Origin: Dugong dugon
Taxonomy: Eukaryota; Chordata; Mammalia; Sirenia; Dugongidae
Assembly (NCBI GenBank): GCA_030035585.1
Contig: CM057465.1
Coordinates: 33,684,001-33,748,000 of the forward strand
Reading direction: 5' to 3'
Length of the DNA: 64,000 nucleotides
Positions 21,959 through 33,820 of this stretch are shown here, piece after piece. The notes below the pieces were generated by a model, which searched no databases, had not been told where the DNA came from, and worked only from the letters and a program-made list of their open reading frames with translations. How positions within the stretch are numbered: position 1 is the first letter of the stretch; every line of letters starts with the position of its first letter. Made by a program: the position numbers and the translations under genes.

Positions 21959-23268
21959 TTTAATTTTTGTTATTTCTTTTAACCTTTTATTTATTTATAT
22001 TGTGCTTTAGATGAAAGTTTACAGCTCAAGTTAATTTTTCATACAAAAATTTATACGCGTAATGTTATGTAACACTAGTTGCAATCCCTATAATTTGACA
22101 GCACACTTCTCCTTTCCACCCCTAGTTTCCTGTGTCCATTCAGCCAGCTCTTGTCCCTTTCTGCCTTCTCATCCTGCCTCTGGACAGGAGCTGCTCATTT
22201 AGTCTCGTGTATCTACTTCAACTAAGAAGCACACTCTTCACAAGTATTTTATGTTTTTATAGTCCAGTAAAATCTTTCTCTGAAGAGTTGGCTTCAGGAA
22301 TGGTTTTAATTCTGGGTTAACAGAGAGTCCAGGAGCCATGTCTTTCTAGTTTAGTCAGACCATTAAGTCTGGTCTTTTTACATGAATTTGAGTTCTGCAC
22401 CCTATTTTCTCCTATTCCATCAGGGACTCTCTGTTGTGTTCCCTGTCAAGATGGTCATTGGTGGTAACTAGGCACCATCTAGTTCTTCTGGTCTCAGGCT
22501 GATGAAGTCTCTGGTTTATGTGGCCGTTTCTGTCTCTTGGGCTACTACTTTCCTTGTGTCTTTGGTGTTCTTCATTATCATTTATTCCAGGTGGTTGGGA
22601 TCAATTGATGCATCTTAGATGGCTGCTTGCTAGCTTTTAAGACCACAGATGCCACTCACCAAAGTGGGATGCAGAACATTTTCTTAATAAACTTTGTTAT
22701 GCCAGTTGACCTAGATGTCCACTAAAACCATGGTCCCCAGATCCCTACCCCTGCTGCTCTGTCCCTCAAAGTGTTTGTGTTCAGGAAACTTCTTAGTTTT
22801 TGGTTTAGTCCAGTTCTGCTGACTTCCCCTGTATTGTGTGTTGTCCTTCTCTTCACCTAAGATAATTCTTGTCCACTATCTAGTGAATTCCCCTCTCCCT
22901 CCCTTTCCACCCTTGTAACCATCAAAGAATATATTCTTCTGTGTTTAAACCTTGAGTTCTTATAATAGTATAAGAACTTATACTTAGAAGATACTTATAG
23001 AGTGTCTGTCCTTTATATCTTAGAGAAATAAGAGCCATCAACGAATAGATATATGCACACCCATGTTCATTGCAGCACTGTTCACAGTAGCAAAGAGATG
23101 GAGACGACCTAGTGCCCATCAACATATGAATGGGTAAACAAATTATGGTGTATACACACAATGGAATACTACACAACAATAAAGAGCAGTGATGAATCTG
23201 CGAAACATCTCACAACATGGATGAATCTGGAAGGCATTATGCTGAGTGAAATTAGTCGCAAAAGAACA
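21959..23268 (-). mobile_element. L1 insertion with twin-priming inversion, 18-bp TSD
   Basis: Flanks actatctgtattttgttt (21941-21958) and actgtctgtattttgttt (23269-23286) differ at one base. The left part, to about 22990, is minus-strand L1 3' UTR. The right part, about 23010-23268, is the end of L1 ORF2 in plus orientation (cattgcagcactgttcacag, caatggaatactacacaac). Opposite orientation inside one TSD is the signature of twin priming. Confidence 0.92.
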
Positions 23269-23655
23269 ACTGTCTGTATTTTGTTTATGATAAATCCACA
23301 AATTTTAAGTGTTCAGGTTGATCACTTTTTTTTAAATTAGACTATTTTGAAATAATTGTAGATTCACATACAATTGTAAGAAATAATGCAGAGAAATAAC
23401 ATGTGCCCTATACTCAGGTTTCCCCAGTGGAAGTGTCTTGCAAAACTATAGGATAATATAACAACCAGGGTATTGACTTTAATACAGTCAAGATTCAGAA
23501 TATTTCCATGGCCACAAGGATTCCTCATGTTTCCCTTTTATATGCACATTCTTTTTCCTCCAGTCCCAGCCACTCCTTAACTCCTGGCAACCACTAATTT
23601 GATCTCCATTTCTATAATTTTGTAATTTTACAAATGTTATATAAATGGAATCATA

Positions 23656-23740
23656 TATAACTGTGTTAGTATCTAGTGCTACTGTAACAAAAATACCACA
23701 AGTGGGTGACTTTAACAAACAAATTTATATTCTCATAGTT
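23656..23740 (+). repeat. Unnamed repeat, 5' end (copy 1)
   Basis: gtatctagtgctactgtaac and aaataccacaagtgggtgac are shared with 24288-24715 and 63868-64000. Confidence 0.65.
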
Positions 23741-23741
23741 T

Positions 23742-24290
23742 GTTGTTGTTGTTAGGTGTTGTCGAGTCGGTTCTGACTCATAGTGACCCTGTGTACAACA
23801 GAATGGAACACTGCCCGTCCTGCGCCATCCTCAAAATTGTTGTTATGCTTGAGCCCATCCTTGCGGCCACTGTGTCAGTCCATCTCATTGTGGGTCTTCC
23901 TCCTCTTTGCTGACCATCTACTTTACCAAGCATGATGTCCTTCTCCAGGGACTGATCCCTCCTGATAATATGTCCAGAGTATGTGAGACGAAGTATGGTA
24001 TCCTTGCTTCTAAGGAGCATTCTGGCTTTACTTCTTCCAAAACAGATTTGTTTATTCTTGTGGCCAAACAAAAAAAACCAAACCCATTGCCGTCAAGTTG
24101 AGTCCAGCTCATAGCGACTCTGTAGCGACCCTGTAGGACAGAGTAGAACTGCCCCATAGAATTTCCAAGGAGCACCTGGTGGATTCAGACTGCCTACCTT
24201 TTGGTTAGCAGCCGTAGCTCTTAACCACTATGCCACCAGTGTTTCCTGTTCTTGTGGCAGTCCATGGTATATTCAATATTCTTCGCTGTC
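23742..24290 (-). mobile_element. RTE LINE 3' end containing an AfroSINE
   Basis: RTE sequence 23742-24064 continues at 24249-24290 (cagtccatggtatattcaat) after the AfroSINE is removed. The minus frame 23778-24071 carries the C-terminal RTE residues (RLTYSGHIIRRDQSLEKD). Confidence 0.9.
24065..24248 (-). repeat. AfroSINE inserted in RTE, 10-bp TSD
   Basis: Exact duplication ttcttgtggc at 24055-24064 and 24249-24258. The element carries a small internal duplication: agcgac(t/c)ctgta occurs twice in tandem near 24112-24135. Confidence 0.92.
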
Positions 24291-24715
24291 TTAGTTGTCT
24301 AGTGCTGTTATAACAGAAATACCTCAAGGGAATGGCTTTAACAAAGAGAAGTTTATTCTCTCACAGTCTAGTAGGCTCTAAGTCCAAATTTAGGGCTCTG
24401 GCTCTAGGGGAAGGTCCTTGTCTCTTTTCAGCTTCTGTTTCTTGGTTCCTTGGAGAGCTCATGTGGTGTGGCATCTCTCTTCCCCCACCTGTGCTTTCTT
24501 GCTTGGTTGCTTGCTCAGTCTGCACTTTTGTATCTCAAAAAAGTCGATTTAAGACACACCCTACACTAATACTCCCTCATTAATATAATAATGAAAATCT
24601 AGTCCTAAATAGGTTTATAACCACAGGTATAAACCCACCGCCATCGAGTCAACTCATAGTGACCTTATAGGACAGGATTTACGTATTTTTGGGGGACACA
24701 GTTCAATCCATAGCA
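24288..24715 (+). repeat. Unnamed interspersed repeat (copy 2)
   Basis: Begins gtcttagttgtctagtgctg and ends gggggacacagttcaatccatagc. It is similar at its start to 23656-23740 and 63868-64000. A short AfroSINE piece (about 24629-24682) interrupts its end. Confidence 0.65.
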
Positions 24716-24892
24716 ATAACTTTATGGGTTTGACTTTTTAATTCAACATAATTCTTGGTAGATGCATCCAGGTTGTTGTGTGTATCAGTAGTTCATTCCT
24801 GTTTTATCACTGAGTAGTATTCCATCGTATAGATATAACCAGTTTGTTTAGCCATTCACCCATTGAAGAATATCTGGGTTGTTTCCAGATTT

Positions 24893-25056
24893 TGGAGCAC
24901 TGGAGGCACAGTGGTTAAGCAATCGGCTGCTAACCAAAAGGTCAGCAGTTTGAATCCACCAGCCTGTACTTGGAAACCCTATGGGTTAGTTCTACTCTGT
25001 ACTTTAGGGTCGCTATGAGTTGGAATCCAGTCGACAGCAATGGATTTGGTTTTTTG
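24893..25056 (+). repeat. AfroSINE inserted in old L1
   Basis: gcactggaggcacagtggtt to gtcgacagcaatggatttgg. L1 ORF2 sequence continues on both sides. Confidence 0.9.
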
Positions 25057-26732
25057 AGTTTTCTGGATTTTTGCTGTTAGGAATAAAGCTGCTATAACGA
25101 TTTGTGTACAGGTATTTGTGTAAGCATAAATTATTATTTCTCTGGGTTAAATGCCCAGGAGTACAATTACTAGGTCGTGCGATAGTTGCTTTTTTTTTAA
25201 AAAGAAACTACCAAACCGTTTACCAGAGTAGCTGTACGTTTTACATTCCAGACAGCATTGTATGATTGAATTGATCTCTCCACATTCTTGCTAGCTTTTG
25301 GTGTTGTCACTATTTTTAATTTTAGCCACTCTACTAGGTACATGATGATAAGTTATTGTGTATTTTCCTAATAAATAATGATGTTGAATATCTTTTTCAT
25401 ATGCTTATATGCCAGTCCGTATATTCTTTTCACTGAAATGTCTCTCCATGTCTTTTGCCTACTTTCTAATTGTTTTTTTTTTTTCCCACCGTTGAGTTTT
25501 GAGTTTCTTTATGTATTCTAGAAACTAGTATTTTGTTGATATGTGGTTTGCAGATATTCCAATCTGTAGCTCATCTTTTCATCCTCATAACAGGGTCTTT
25601 GTCAAGGCAAAAGTTTTTAATTTTGATGAAGTTCAGTTTATTAATTTTTCCTTTTATGCATGTGCTTTTTGTATCAGGTTTAAGAATTTTTTTCCTAGCC
25701 ATAGATCTTGAAGATTTTCTCCTATTTTTAAAAAACATTTATTGTTTTACATTTAACATTTAAGTTCATGATCCATTTTGAGTTAATTTTTGTATAAAGT
25801 GTGAGAATTGGGTTGAGGTTTGTTCTTTCTTTCTTTTTTATTTTTGCATATGAATGTCCAGTTGCTCCAGCACCAAAGGCTTGTGTTGCTTTCATTGAAT
25901 CACTTTAGCACTGTTCTAAAAAATCAGTTGGGCATATTTATGTGTTTCTATTTCCGGGTTCTCTATTCTCTTTCATTGACCTATGTACCTGTCTCTGTGC
26001 TGATACCACAGAGTTTTGAATGCTATGGCTATATAATAGGTCTTAAAATTGAATAGACTGCTTCCTCCCACTTTGTTTTTTCAAAGTTATTTTAGGTATT
26101 CTAGTTCTTTTGCCTTCCTGTACATTTTTAGAGTAACCTTTTCTGTATCTACAAAATGTCTCGCTAAGATTTTGATAAGAATTATGTTAAACTTATTTAT
26201 CATTTTGGGGAGAATTGAGTCTTTACCATTTTGAGTCTTCCAATCCATTAACATGGTATGTCTGTCTACTTGTTTAGCTCTTCTTTGATTTCTCTGATCA
26301 GCATTTTGTAGTTTTCAGTATAAAAATACTGTATATATTTGGTTAATTTACACCTAAGAATTTTAATTTTTTTGTGAGTAACTGTGATATTGTATTTTTA
26401 ATTTTAATGCCCATGTTTTCATTGCTAATATGTAGAAACATGATTGATTTTTGCATGTTTATGTTTTATCCTGTGACCTTGCTGAACTCTCTATTTTTTT
26501 TTTGTAGGTTTCCTTGGATTTTCAGTATACAGTCATGTCATTTACAAATAGGGGACAGTTTTGCATTTTCCTTTCTCATCTGTATGCCTTTAATTTCTGT
26601 TTTTTGCTTCATTGCATTGGCTAGATCTTCCAGCACTATGTTGAATAAGAACAATAAGAGATGGTATCCTTGCTTTTGTTCTTGATATGAGGGGGAAGGT
26701 ATTCAATCTTTCATTATTAAGTGTAATATTGT

Positions 26733-26940
26733 TAAAATCTGTTGCCGTCGAGTCAGTTCTGCCTTATATAGAACAACCCTGTACTACAGAGTAGAACTGC
26801 TCCAGAGGGTTTCCAAGGCTGTAAATCTTTATGGAAGCAGACTGTCACATCTTTCTCCCATGGAATGGCTGGTGAGTTTGAACTGCTGACCTTTTGGTTA
26901 GCAGCTGAGTGCTTAACCACAGCACCACCAGGGCTCCTAT
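26733..26940 (-). repeat. AfroSINE inserted in old L1
   Basis: ctgttgccgtcgagtcagtt to acagcaccaccagggctcc; full length in minus orientation. Confidence 0.92.
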
Positions 26941-29926
26941 TGTAATGTCAGTTTGTAGGTTTTTGTAGATGCTCTTTTATCAAATTGAGTAAGTTCTCCT
27001 ATGTTCCTATTTTCTGAATTATTATCAGTGAATAGGAGATGAATTTTATCAAATGCTTTTTCTGCATCAGTCAATATAGTCATATGAGTTTTCTTCTTTA
27101 GCTTGTAATGTGGTTAATTATATTGATTAGCTTTCAAATACTAAACCAGTGTGCATACCTGGATAATGTTGTGTAATTCTGTTTATATGTGCTGAATTCT
27201 ATTTGATGCTATTTTCTTGAGAGTTTTTACATCTCTGTTCATGAGGGATATTGCTTTTTTTTTTTTTTTTGTATTGTCTTTGGTATGGGGTAGCATTTAG
27301 CTTCATAAAAAGAATTGGAAAGTGTTCCTTACTCTCATTTTCTGGAAGAGCTCATATAGAATTGGTGTTAATTTTTTTCTTAAACATTTGGTAGAATTCA
27401 TCAGTGAAACTGTCTGGGCTCAGGGATTTCTTTTTTAGGAGTTAATTTCAAATTCAGTTTTCATAAAAGTTAAAGGCTTACTCAGATCATCTATTTCATA
27501 TTGAGTGAGTTGTGGTAGTTCGTGTTTTTTGAGAAACTGGTCCATTTTATCTGTGTTTTCAAATGTATGCGTGTAGAGTTTTGTGGGTATTCTTTTATTG
27601 ATTTCTGCAAGTTCTGTAGTGGTATCTCTTGTTTCATTCCTGGTATTACTAATTTGTGTCATCTCTCTTTTTTACTTTGTAAGTTTTATGAGAGGTTTGT
27701 CAATTTTATTGATCTTTTTAAAGACCCAGCTCTTTGTTTCATTAATTTTCTCTATTTTCAATTTCATTGATTTCTGTTTCTAACTTTATTAATTTCTTTC
27801 TTCTGCTTGCTTTGCTTTTATTTTGCTCATTTTCCTAGGTTCTTGAGGTAGGAGCTTAGATTATTGATTTCAGAATTTTTTTCTTTTCTAATGTGTTGTA
27901 TAAATTGTTCTCTCAGCACTGCGTCAGCTATTTCCTACAAATTTTCATTTTCATTCATTTCAATGTATGTATTTTTATTTCCCTTAAGATTTCCTGATTT
28001 CTAGTTTGATTTCCTTGTGACCAGAGAAACACATTGCAGGATATTTTTAATTCTTTTAAATTTATTGAAATTTGTTTTATGGCCCAGGATATGGTTGTCC
28101 TGGCATGTGATCTATGACACTTAAAAAGAATGTGAATTCTGTTGTTGCATAGAGCGTTCCGTAAATGTCAGTTAGATCTTGTTTGTTAATGATGCTGTTA
28201 GTTTTTCTATATCTTTGCTGATTTTCTGTCTGTTTGCTCTGTTAATTGTTGAGAGAGGGATGGTGAAGTTTCCAATCTTAAGTATAAGTTTGTCTATTTC
28301 CCCTTTCAGTTCTCTCAGCTTTTTGAAAACCGAAGTCAAGTTCACATAATATACAATTAACCATTTCAAAGTGTACAATTCAGTGATATGTAATATATTC
28401 ATGTTTTCATCACCACAATAGAAAACCTTGTACCCATTAAGCAGACAGTCTCCATTCTTCCTTCCCTGTAGCACCTGAGAACTGCTTATTTGCTATCTGT
28501 CTTATAGATTTACCAGTTTTAGGTAGTTCATATAAATGGAATCATAAGACATGACCGTTTGTGGCTGACTTCTTTCACTAGCATAGTGTTTTCAAGATTC
28601 ATCTGTATTATAGCAGGTATCAGTACTTCAAAACTTTTTATGGTGGACTAATACTTCATTGTGTCTAGATAGCACATTTGGTTTATCAATCCATTTATCT
28701 GTTGATGGACATTTGGGTTGTTTCTATCTTTTTGCTATAGTTAATAGTGCTGCTATCGCCATTTGTGTATGAGTATTTGACTAGCTGTTTTCCGTTTTAT
28801 TGAGTAGAATTACTGGGTCATATAGTAATTCTGTGTTTAACTTTTTGAGAAACCACTGAACTATTCCATAGTGGCTGCACCATTTTACATAAGTAATGGA
28901 GAAGGGTCCAATTTCTCCTTATGGTTGCCAACTGTTGTTATTATTATTATTATTTTTATTATAGCCATCCCATTGGGTGTGAAGTGGTATCTCATTGTGG
29001 TTTTGACTTGCATTTTTCTAATGACTATCAATGATGAGCATCTTTTCATGTGCTTATAAGCAATTTGTATGTCTTTGGGGAAATGTCTATTGCGAGTCCT
29101 TTGCCCATTTTTTAATTGAGTTGTTTTTTTGTTGTTCAGTTCTAAGAATTTTTTGTATATCCTGGATACTAGGCAATTATCAGATATATGATATGCAAAT
29201 ATATTATTTTGTTGGTTGTCTTTTTATTTTCTTGATAATGTCGTTTGATGCAGAAATGTTTCTAATTTTGTTGTAGTTAATTTATATTTTATTCTGTTGT
29301 TTATGCTTTTGATTTTGCATTTAAGACTCCATTGCCAAATCTGAGGTCATGAAGATTAACCCCTGTATTTTTTTCTAAGAGTTTCATGGTTTTAGCTCTA
29401 GAATTTAGGTTATTGATCCATTTTGAGTTAAATTTTTGTGTATGGTGTGAAGTATGGGACCAGCTTCATGCTTTTGCATGTAAATATCCACTTGTCCCAG
29501 CACCATTTGTTGAAGAGACTATTCTTTCCCCATTGAATGTTCTTGGCATCCTTGTTGAAAATCAAGATGGCCATAGATGTATGGGTTTATTTTTGGACTC
29601 CCACTTCTATTGCATTGGTCTGTATGTCTGTCCTTGTGCTAGTACCACACTGTCTTGATTATTGGTAGCTTCATAGTAAATTTTGAAATTGAGAAGTATG
29701 AGTCCTCCAGCTTCTATTTTTTTTCAAGATTGTTTTGGCTAATTGGGGCCACTTGCAACTTCATATAAATTTTAGGATTGGCTTTTCCATTTCTGGAAAA
29801 AGAGCTGTTGGATTATTGATAGTGATTGGTTCGAATCTGTAGTTTACTGTGGTTTGTGTTGCCTACTTAATAATAATAAGTGTTCCAATCTGTAAATACA
29901 GGATGTCTTCCCGTTTACTTGTCTTT

Positions 29927-30818
29927 TTTTTTCTTATTGTTTTAGTTTAAGTGAAAGTTTGCAGTTCAAGTCAGTCTCTCATACAAAAGTTTATATATAC
30001 ATTGTTATGTGATCCTAATTGCTCTCCCTGTACTGTGACAGCACACTCCTCCTGTCCACCCCTGATTTCCTGTCTCCATTCAACCAGTTCCTGACCCTCT
30101 TTGCCTTCTCATCTCACTTCCAGACAGAAGCTGCCCATTTAGTCTCATGTATCTACTTGAGCTAAGAGGCACACTCTTCACGAGTATCATCTTGTGTCCC
30201 ATAGTCCAGTCTAATCTTTGCCTGAAGAGTTGGTCTCGGGAATGGTTTCAGCTCTGGGCCAACAGAGAGTCCGGGGGCCATGCTTTCTGGGGTTCTTCCA
30301 GTCTCAGTCAGACCATTAAGTCTGGTCTTTTTACTAGAATTTGAGTTCTGCACCCCACTTTTCTCTTGCTCCATCAGGGACTCTCTGTTACGTTCCCTGT
30401 CAGGGTAGTCATTGGTGATAGCCAGGCACCATCTAGTTCTTCTTTTCTTAGGCTGATAGAGTCTCTGGTTTATGTGGCCGTTTCTGTTTCTTGGGCTAAT
30501 ACTTTCCTTGTGTCTTTGGTGTTCTACATTCTCCCTTACTCCAGGTGGGTTGGGACCAACCAGTGCATCTTAGATGGCTGCTCGCTAGCTTTTAAGACCC
30601 CAGACGTCACCCACCAAAGTAGGATGCAGAACATTTTCTTAATTGACCTAGATGTCCCCTGAAACCATGGTCCCCAGATCCCTACCCCTGCTACTCTGTC
30701 CCTCGAAGTGTTTGGTTGTATTCAGGAAACCTCTTAGCTTTGGTTTAGTCCAGTTGTGCTGACTTCTAATGTAGTGTCTGCTGTCCTTCCCCTCACCTAA
30801 TTCTTGTGTACTAGTTTC
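29927..30818 (-). mobile_element. 5'-truncated L1 3' UTR inserted in old L1
   Basis: The same 3' UTR type as at 1509-2318. Short flanking similarity (tttacttgtc at about 29914 and tttacttaagtc at about 30821) is consistent with a decayed TSD, and old L1 sequence resumes correctly. Confidence 0.85.
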
Positions 30819-31384
30819 TATTTACTTAAGTCTTTGTTAACTTTCAGTAATGTTTGATAGTTTTCAGTATACAAGTTCGTTACCTTCTTGGTTAAATTTA
30901 TTCCTGTGTATTTTATTCTTTCTGATGCTATTGTAAATGGAATTGTTTTCTTAATTTCATTTCTGGATTGTTCAATGCTAGTATATAGAAACCCAACTGA
31001 TTTTTTTATATTGATTTTGTGTCCTGCAGCTTTGATGAATTGCTTATTAGCCTAGGTAGCTTTCTTGGGGATTCTTTGAAATTTTCTGTATATAGGGTCA
31101 TGTCATCTGTGAAAAGAGATAGTTTTATTTCTTCTTTTCCAACTTGGTTGCCTTTTATTTTTCCTCCCCTAATAGCTCTCACTAGATTTTTCAGTACAGT
31201 GTTGAATAGCACTGGTGAAAGTGGACATCCTTGTTTATTCCTTGTCTTATGGGGAAAGCTTTCAGTCTTTCACATTGACTGTGTTAGCTGTAAGTTTTTC
31301 ATAAATACGCTTTATCACATTGAGGAAGTTCGCTTCTATTCCTAGTTCTTTGAGTGTTTTTATCGTGAAAAGATGTCAGAATTT

Positions 31385-33088
31385 TTTTTTAGTTGTACTT
31401 TAGACGAAGGTTTACAGAACAAAGTATCTTCTCATTAAACAGTACACAATTGTTTTATGACATTGGATTACCCCATGACATGTTAACACTCTCCCTGCTC
31501 GAACTTGGGTTCCCTATTACCATCTTTCTTGTTCCCTCCTGCCTTCTAGTCCTTGCCCCTGGGCTGGTGTGCCCCTTTAGTCTCCTTTTGTTTTATGGGC
31601 TTGTCTAATCTTTGGCTAAAGGGTGAACCTCAGGAGTGACTTCATTACTGAGCTAAAAGGGTTTCCGGGGGCCATGCTCTCAGGGTTTCTCCAGTCTCTG
31701 TAAGGCCAGTAAGTCTGGTCTTCTTTTGTGAGTTGGAATTTTGTTCTACATTTTTCTCCAGCTCTGTCTGGAATCCTCTATTGTGATCCCTGTCAGAGCA
31801 GTCAATGGTGGTAGTCAGGCACCATCTAGTTGTTCTGGACTTAGTCTGGTGGAGGTCATGGTAGTTGTGGTCCATTAGTTCTTTGGAGTAATCTTTTCCT
31901 TGTATCTTTAGTTTTCTTCATTCTCCCTTGCTCCAGACGGCGTGAGACCAGTGGAGTATCTTAGATGGCCACTCACAAGCTTTTTTTTTATTTATTGTAC
32001 TTCAGGTGAAGGCTTACAGAACAAATAGTTTTTCATGAAACAGTAGTACACATATTGTTTTATGATATTGGTTAACAACCCCACAACATGTCAACTTTCT
32101 AACTTCTCAACCTTTTTTTTCTTGGTGGAAATACACATAGCCAAAGATACACCATTTCAGAAAATTTCTGCATGCATACTTCAGTGACATTGACTACATT
32201 CTTCCAGTTGTGCTGCTATGCTCATTTAAGATGAAGGCTTACAGAACAAAATAGTTTCTTATTTAACAGTTACTACAAATGTTGCCCTACGACAGTGGTT
32301 AACAATCTCACAACACATCAACAATATCCTTATTCAATCTTGGGTTCCCTATCACCAGCTTCCTTGTCCCCTTCTGCCTTCTGGCCCTTGTCACTGGACT
32401 CCTGTACCTCGTTAGTCTCATTTGGTTTTACGGGGCTGTCCACTCCCAGGCTGAAGAGTGAACCTCGGAGATAACTTCACCACTGAGCTAAAAGGGTGTG
32501 TGGGGGCCATACTCTCGGGGTTTCTCCAGTCTCCTTTAGGCCAGTAAATCTGGTCTTTTTTTTGTGAGTTAGAATTATGTTCTACATCCTTCTCCAGCTC
32601 TGTCCAGAACCCTCTGTTGTGACCCTGGTCAGAGCAGTCAGTGGTGGTAGGTGGGCACCATCTAGCTGTACTGGACTCAGTCCGGTGGAGGCCTTGGTAG
32701 CTGTGGACAATTAGTCCTTTGGACTAATCTTTTCTTTGTATCCTGTTCTTTTTATTCTCCCTTGCTCCCTAAGGGATGAGACCAGTGGAGTATCTTAGAT
32801 GGCTGCTCACAGGCTTTTAAGACCTCAGACACTACTCACCAAAGTAGAATGTAGAACATTTTCTTTATCAGTTGTTATGCCAGTTGAGCTAGATGTTCCC
32901 CGAGACCGTGGTCCCCACAGCCCTCAGCCCAATAATTTGGTCCCTCAGGGCATTTGGATGTGTCTGTGGAGCTTCCATGACCTTGCCTTGTACAAGTTGT
33001 GCCGGTTTCCCCAATACTGTGTACTGTCTTACCTTTCACCAAAGTTACCACTTATCTATTGTCTATTTAGTGTTTTTCCATCCCCAGA
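31385..33088 (-). mobile_element. Composite L1 3' UTR insertion with three tandem 3' ends
   Basis: From the left: a second type of L1 3' UTR (31388-31980), a T run and a partial 3' UTR end (31983-32112), a 115-bp spacer (32113-32227, ggaaatacacatagccaaag), then a full 3' UTR (32228-33085). Flanks gaaaagatgtcaga and gaaagggtgtcaga suggest one TSD around the whole unit. Part of the arrangement is repeated at 47251-47895. Confidence 0.8.
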
Positions 33089-33183
33089 AAGGGTGTCAGA
33101 TTTTGTCAGTTGCTTTTTCTGGATCAGCCGAGAAAATTGTTTTTTTCCCCTTCATTCTATTAATGAGGTGTATTACATTGATG

Positions 33184-33351
33184 ATTAAGTGCTTGGCCGC
33201 TAACTGAAAGGTTAGCAGTTTGAACCAACCCCGTGGCTCTGCAAAAGAAAGACCTCACAATCTGCTCCCATAAAAATTTAATAAAGATCTAAGTCTAGAA
33301 AACCTTATGGGGCAGTTCTGTTCTCTCACATGGGGTCACTGTGTGTGATGG
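33184..33351 (+). repeat. AfroSINE, both ends truncated
   Basis: aagtgcttggccgctaactg to tcacatggggtcactgtg. It lies at the left border of the next repeat and was probably inserted there. Confidence 0.75.
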
Positions 33352-33820
33352 TTAATGTTATGTGTCAATTTGGGTAGGCTGTGATTCTCAGTATTTTGGC
33401 AGACAGTATGTAATCGCTGTCCATTTTGTAATCTGATGTGAGCAGCCAATCAGTTGAAAAGGAGTTTCCTTGGAGGTGTGGCCTGCTTCTAGTATATAAA
33501 TGGATTTTCTGGCAAAGCTCGCTCTCTTTCTTGACCGTGCACTCTTTTCATCCCTTGACCTCTGGTTCTTAGGATATAAGCCTGCAGAAGTCTCTAGTGT
33601 GCTGCCTGACTTGCAGATTTGGGGCTTGTCTGCCCCTGCAACTATGTGAGACAGCAGAGGCCTTTAGACTGTTGCCCGACCCATGGAGTTAGAACATGCT
33701 AGCTCCCACAATTGCACGAGCCATTTCCTCCCAATTGTATGAGCCATTTCCTTGAAGTAAATTTCTGTCTGTATATATCATATGCTTCACTGGTCTTGCT
33801 CCTTTAGAGAACCTAACAAC
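33352..33820 (+). repeat. tgatggttaa repeat inserted in old L1, 11-bp TSD
   Basis: tgatggttaatgttatgtgt to agagaacctaacaac. The duplication attacattgat at 33172-33182 and 33821-33831 is exact and encloses this repeat together with the AfroSINE. It is related to 2421-3024, without the internal tandem. Confidence 0.75.

Larger units (their letters stand above)
23320..28316 (-). mobile_element. Old L1 (copy a), 3' UTR and ORF2, multiply interrupted
   Basis: Minus-strand L1 from its 3' UTR (about 23325-23655) into ORF2: 24716-24890, 25056-26730 and 26942-28316. It is interrupted by an unnamed repeat, an RTE/AfroSINE nest, and AfroSINEs at 24893 and 26733. The minus frame at 27435-27662 is recognisable ORF2 (for example KLYTHTFENTDKMDQFL). 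It is 5'-truncated within ORF2. Plus-strand frames across it are antisense shadows. Confidence 0.85.
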
